This document shows positions 14,140 to 14,147 of a stretch of DNA of 14,147 bases, one piece after another (within the stretch, counting starts at the first letter, position 1; every line of letters begins with the position of its first letter). Location of the stretch: positions 1-14,147 of the forward strand of contig CAJKDC010000078.1 in NCBI GenBank assembly GCA_905198575.1. The letters run 5' to 3'. Made by a program: the position numbers and the translations under genes. Origin of the DNA: an uncultured Bacteroides sp. GTDB taxonomy: Bacteria; Bacteroidota; Bacteroidia; Bacteroidales; Bacteroidaceae. Below the pieces are notes generated by a model, which was given only the letters and a program-made list of their open reading frames with translations, was not told where the DNA came from and made no database searches.

Positions 14140-14147
14140 TAGCTTTG
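14140..14147 (+). promoter_or_regulatory. Possible -7 box for a gene beyond the right edge
   Basis: TAGCTTTG matches TAnnTTTG at the very end of the window, after the rseP terminator. No clear -33 element was seen, and the downstream gene is not visible. Confidence 0.4.

Noticed and set aside
1..14147. Search for CRISPR arrays, insertion sequences, tRNAs, riboswitches, phage or defence genes.
   Set aside because: None seen: no regular repeats, transposase or integrase motifs, tRNA cloverleafs or atypical gene content. The region reads as conserved core chromosome.

Overview
The window is a stretch of core chromosome from a Bacteroidota bacterium, most likely a gut Bacteroides or Phocaeicola. 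Three things suggest this: a DUF4290 gene (a Bacteroidota family), intergenic promoters of the Bacteroidota type (-7 box TAnnTTTG), and translation starts mostly preceded by A-rich leaders rather than Shine-Dalgarno sequences. The assignment rests on reading proteins and motifs by eye; no database search was possible. I see no mobile element, phage gene, CRISPR array, tRNA or rRNA.

Layout. (1) The 3' part of tsf (EF-Ts) runs in from the left edge and ends at a strong hairpin terminator, convergent with a small SUI1/YciH gene. (2) Divergent from SUI1 is a forward run of rex, an FAH-family hydrolase and ispF, the last two overlapping by ATGA. (3) menA faces ispF; its stop codon lies in the loop of its own terminator hairpin. 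(4) A metallophosphoesterase gene diverges from menA across a compact, nearly symmetric double promoter. (5) A reverse-strand operon yicC, gmk, a 61-codon membrane protein, and nadD converges on the phosphoesterase gene. (6) From the yicC/tsaB divergent promoter region a long forward run goes tsaB, DUF4290, murA, rimM, M23 peptidase, dxr, rseP, with short gaps, ending at a hairpin terminator near the right edge. No stretch over 300 bases lacks a gene; the largest gaps are 140 bp or less.

How the genes fit together. The themes are translation (EF-Ts, SUI1, TsaB for tRNA t6A, RimM for 30S maturation), envelope building and surveillance (MurA, an M23 peptidase, RseP), isoprenoid and quinone supply (Dxr and IspF of the MEP pathway, MenA, which consumes a polyprenyl product) and redox or nucleotide homeostasis (Rex sensing NADH/NAD+, NadD making NAD, Gmk). 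This is mostly ordinary housekeeping DNA, and I found no clearly new multi-gene system. The points most worth a second look are the Asp in place of the fosfomycin-target Cys in MurA, a gapless internal duplication in the DUF4290 protein, the symmetric menA/phosphoesterase promoter, and the menA stop codon inside a terminator loop.
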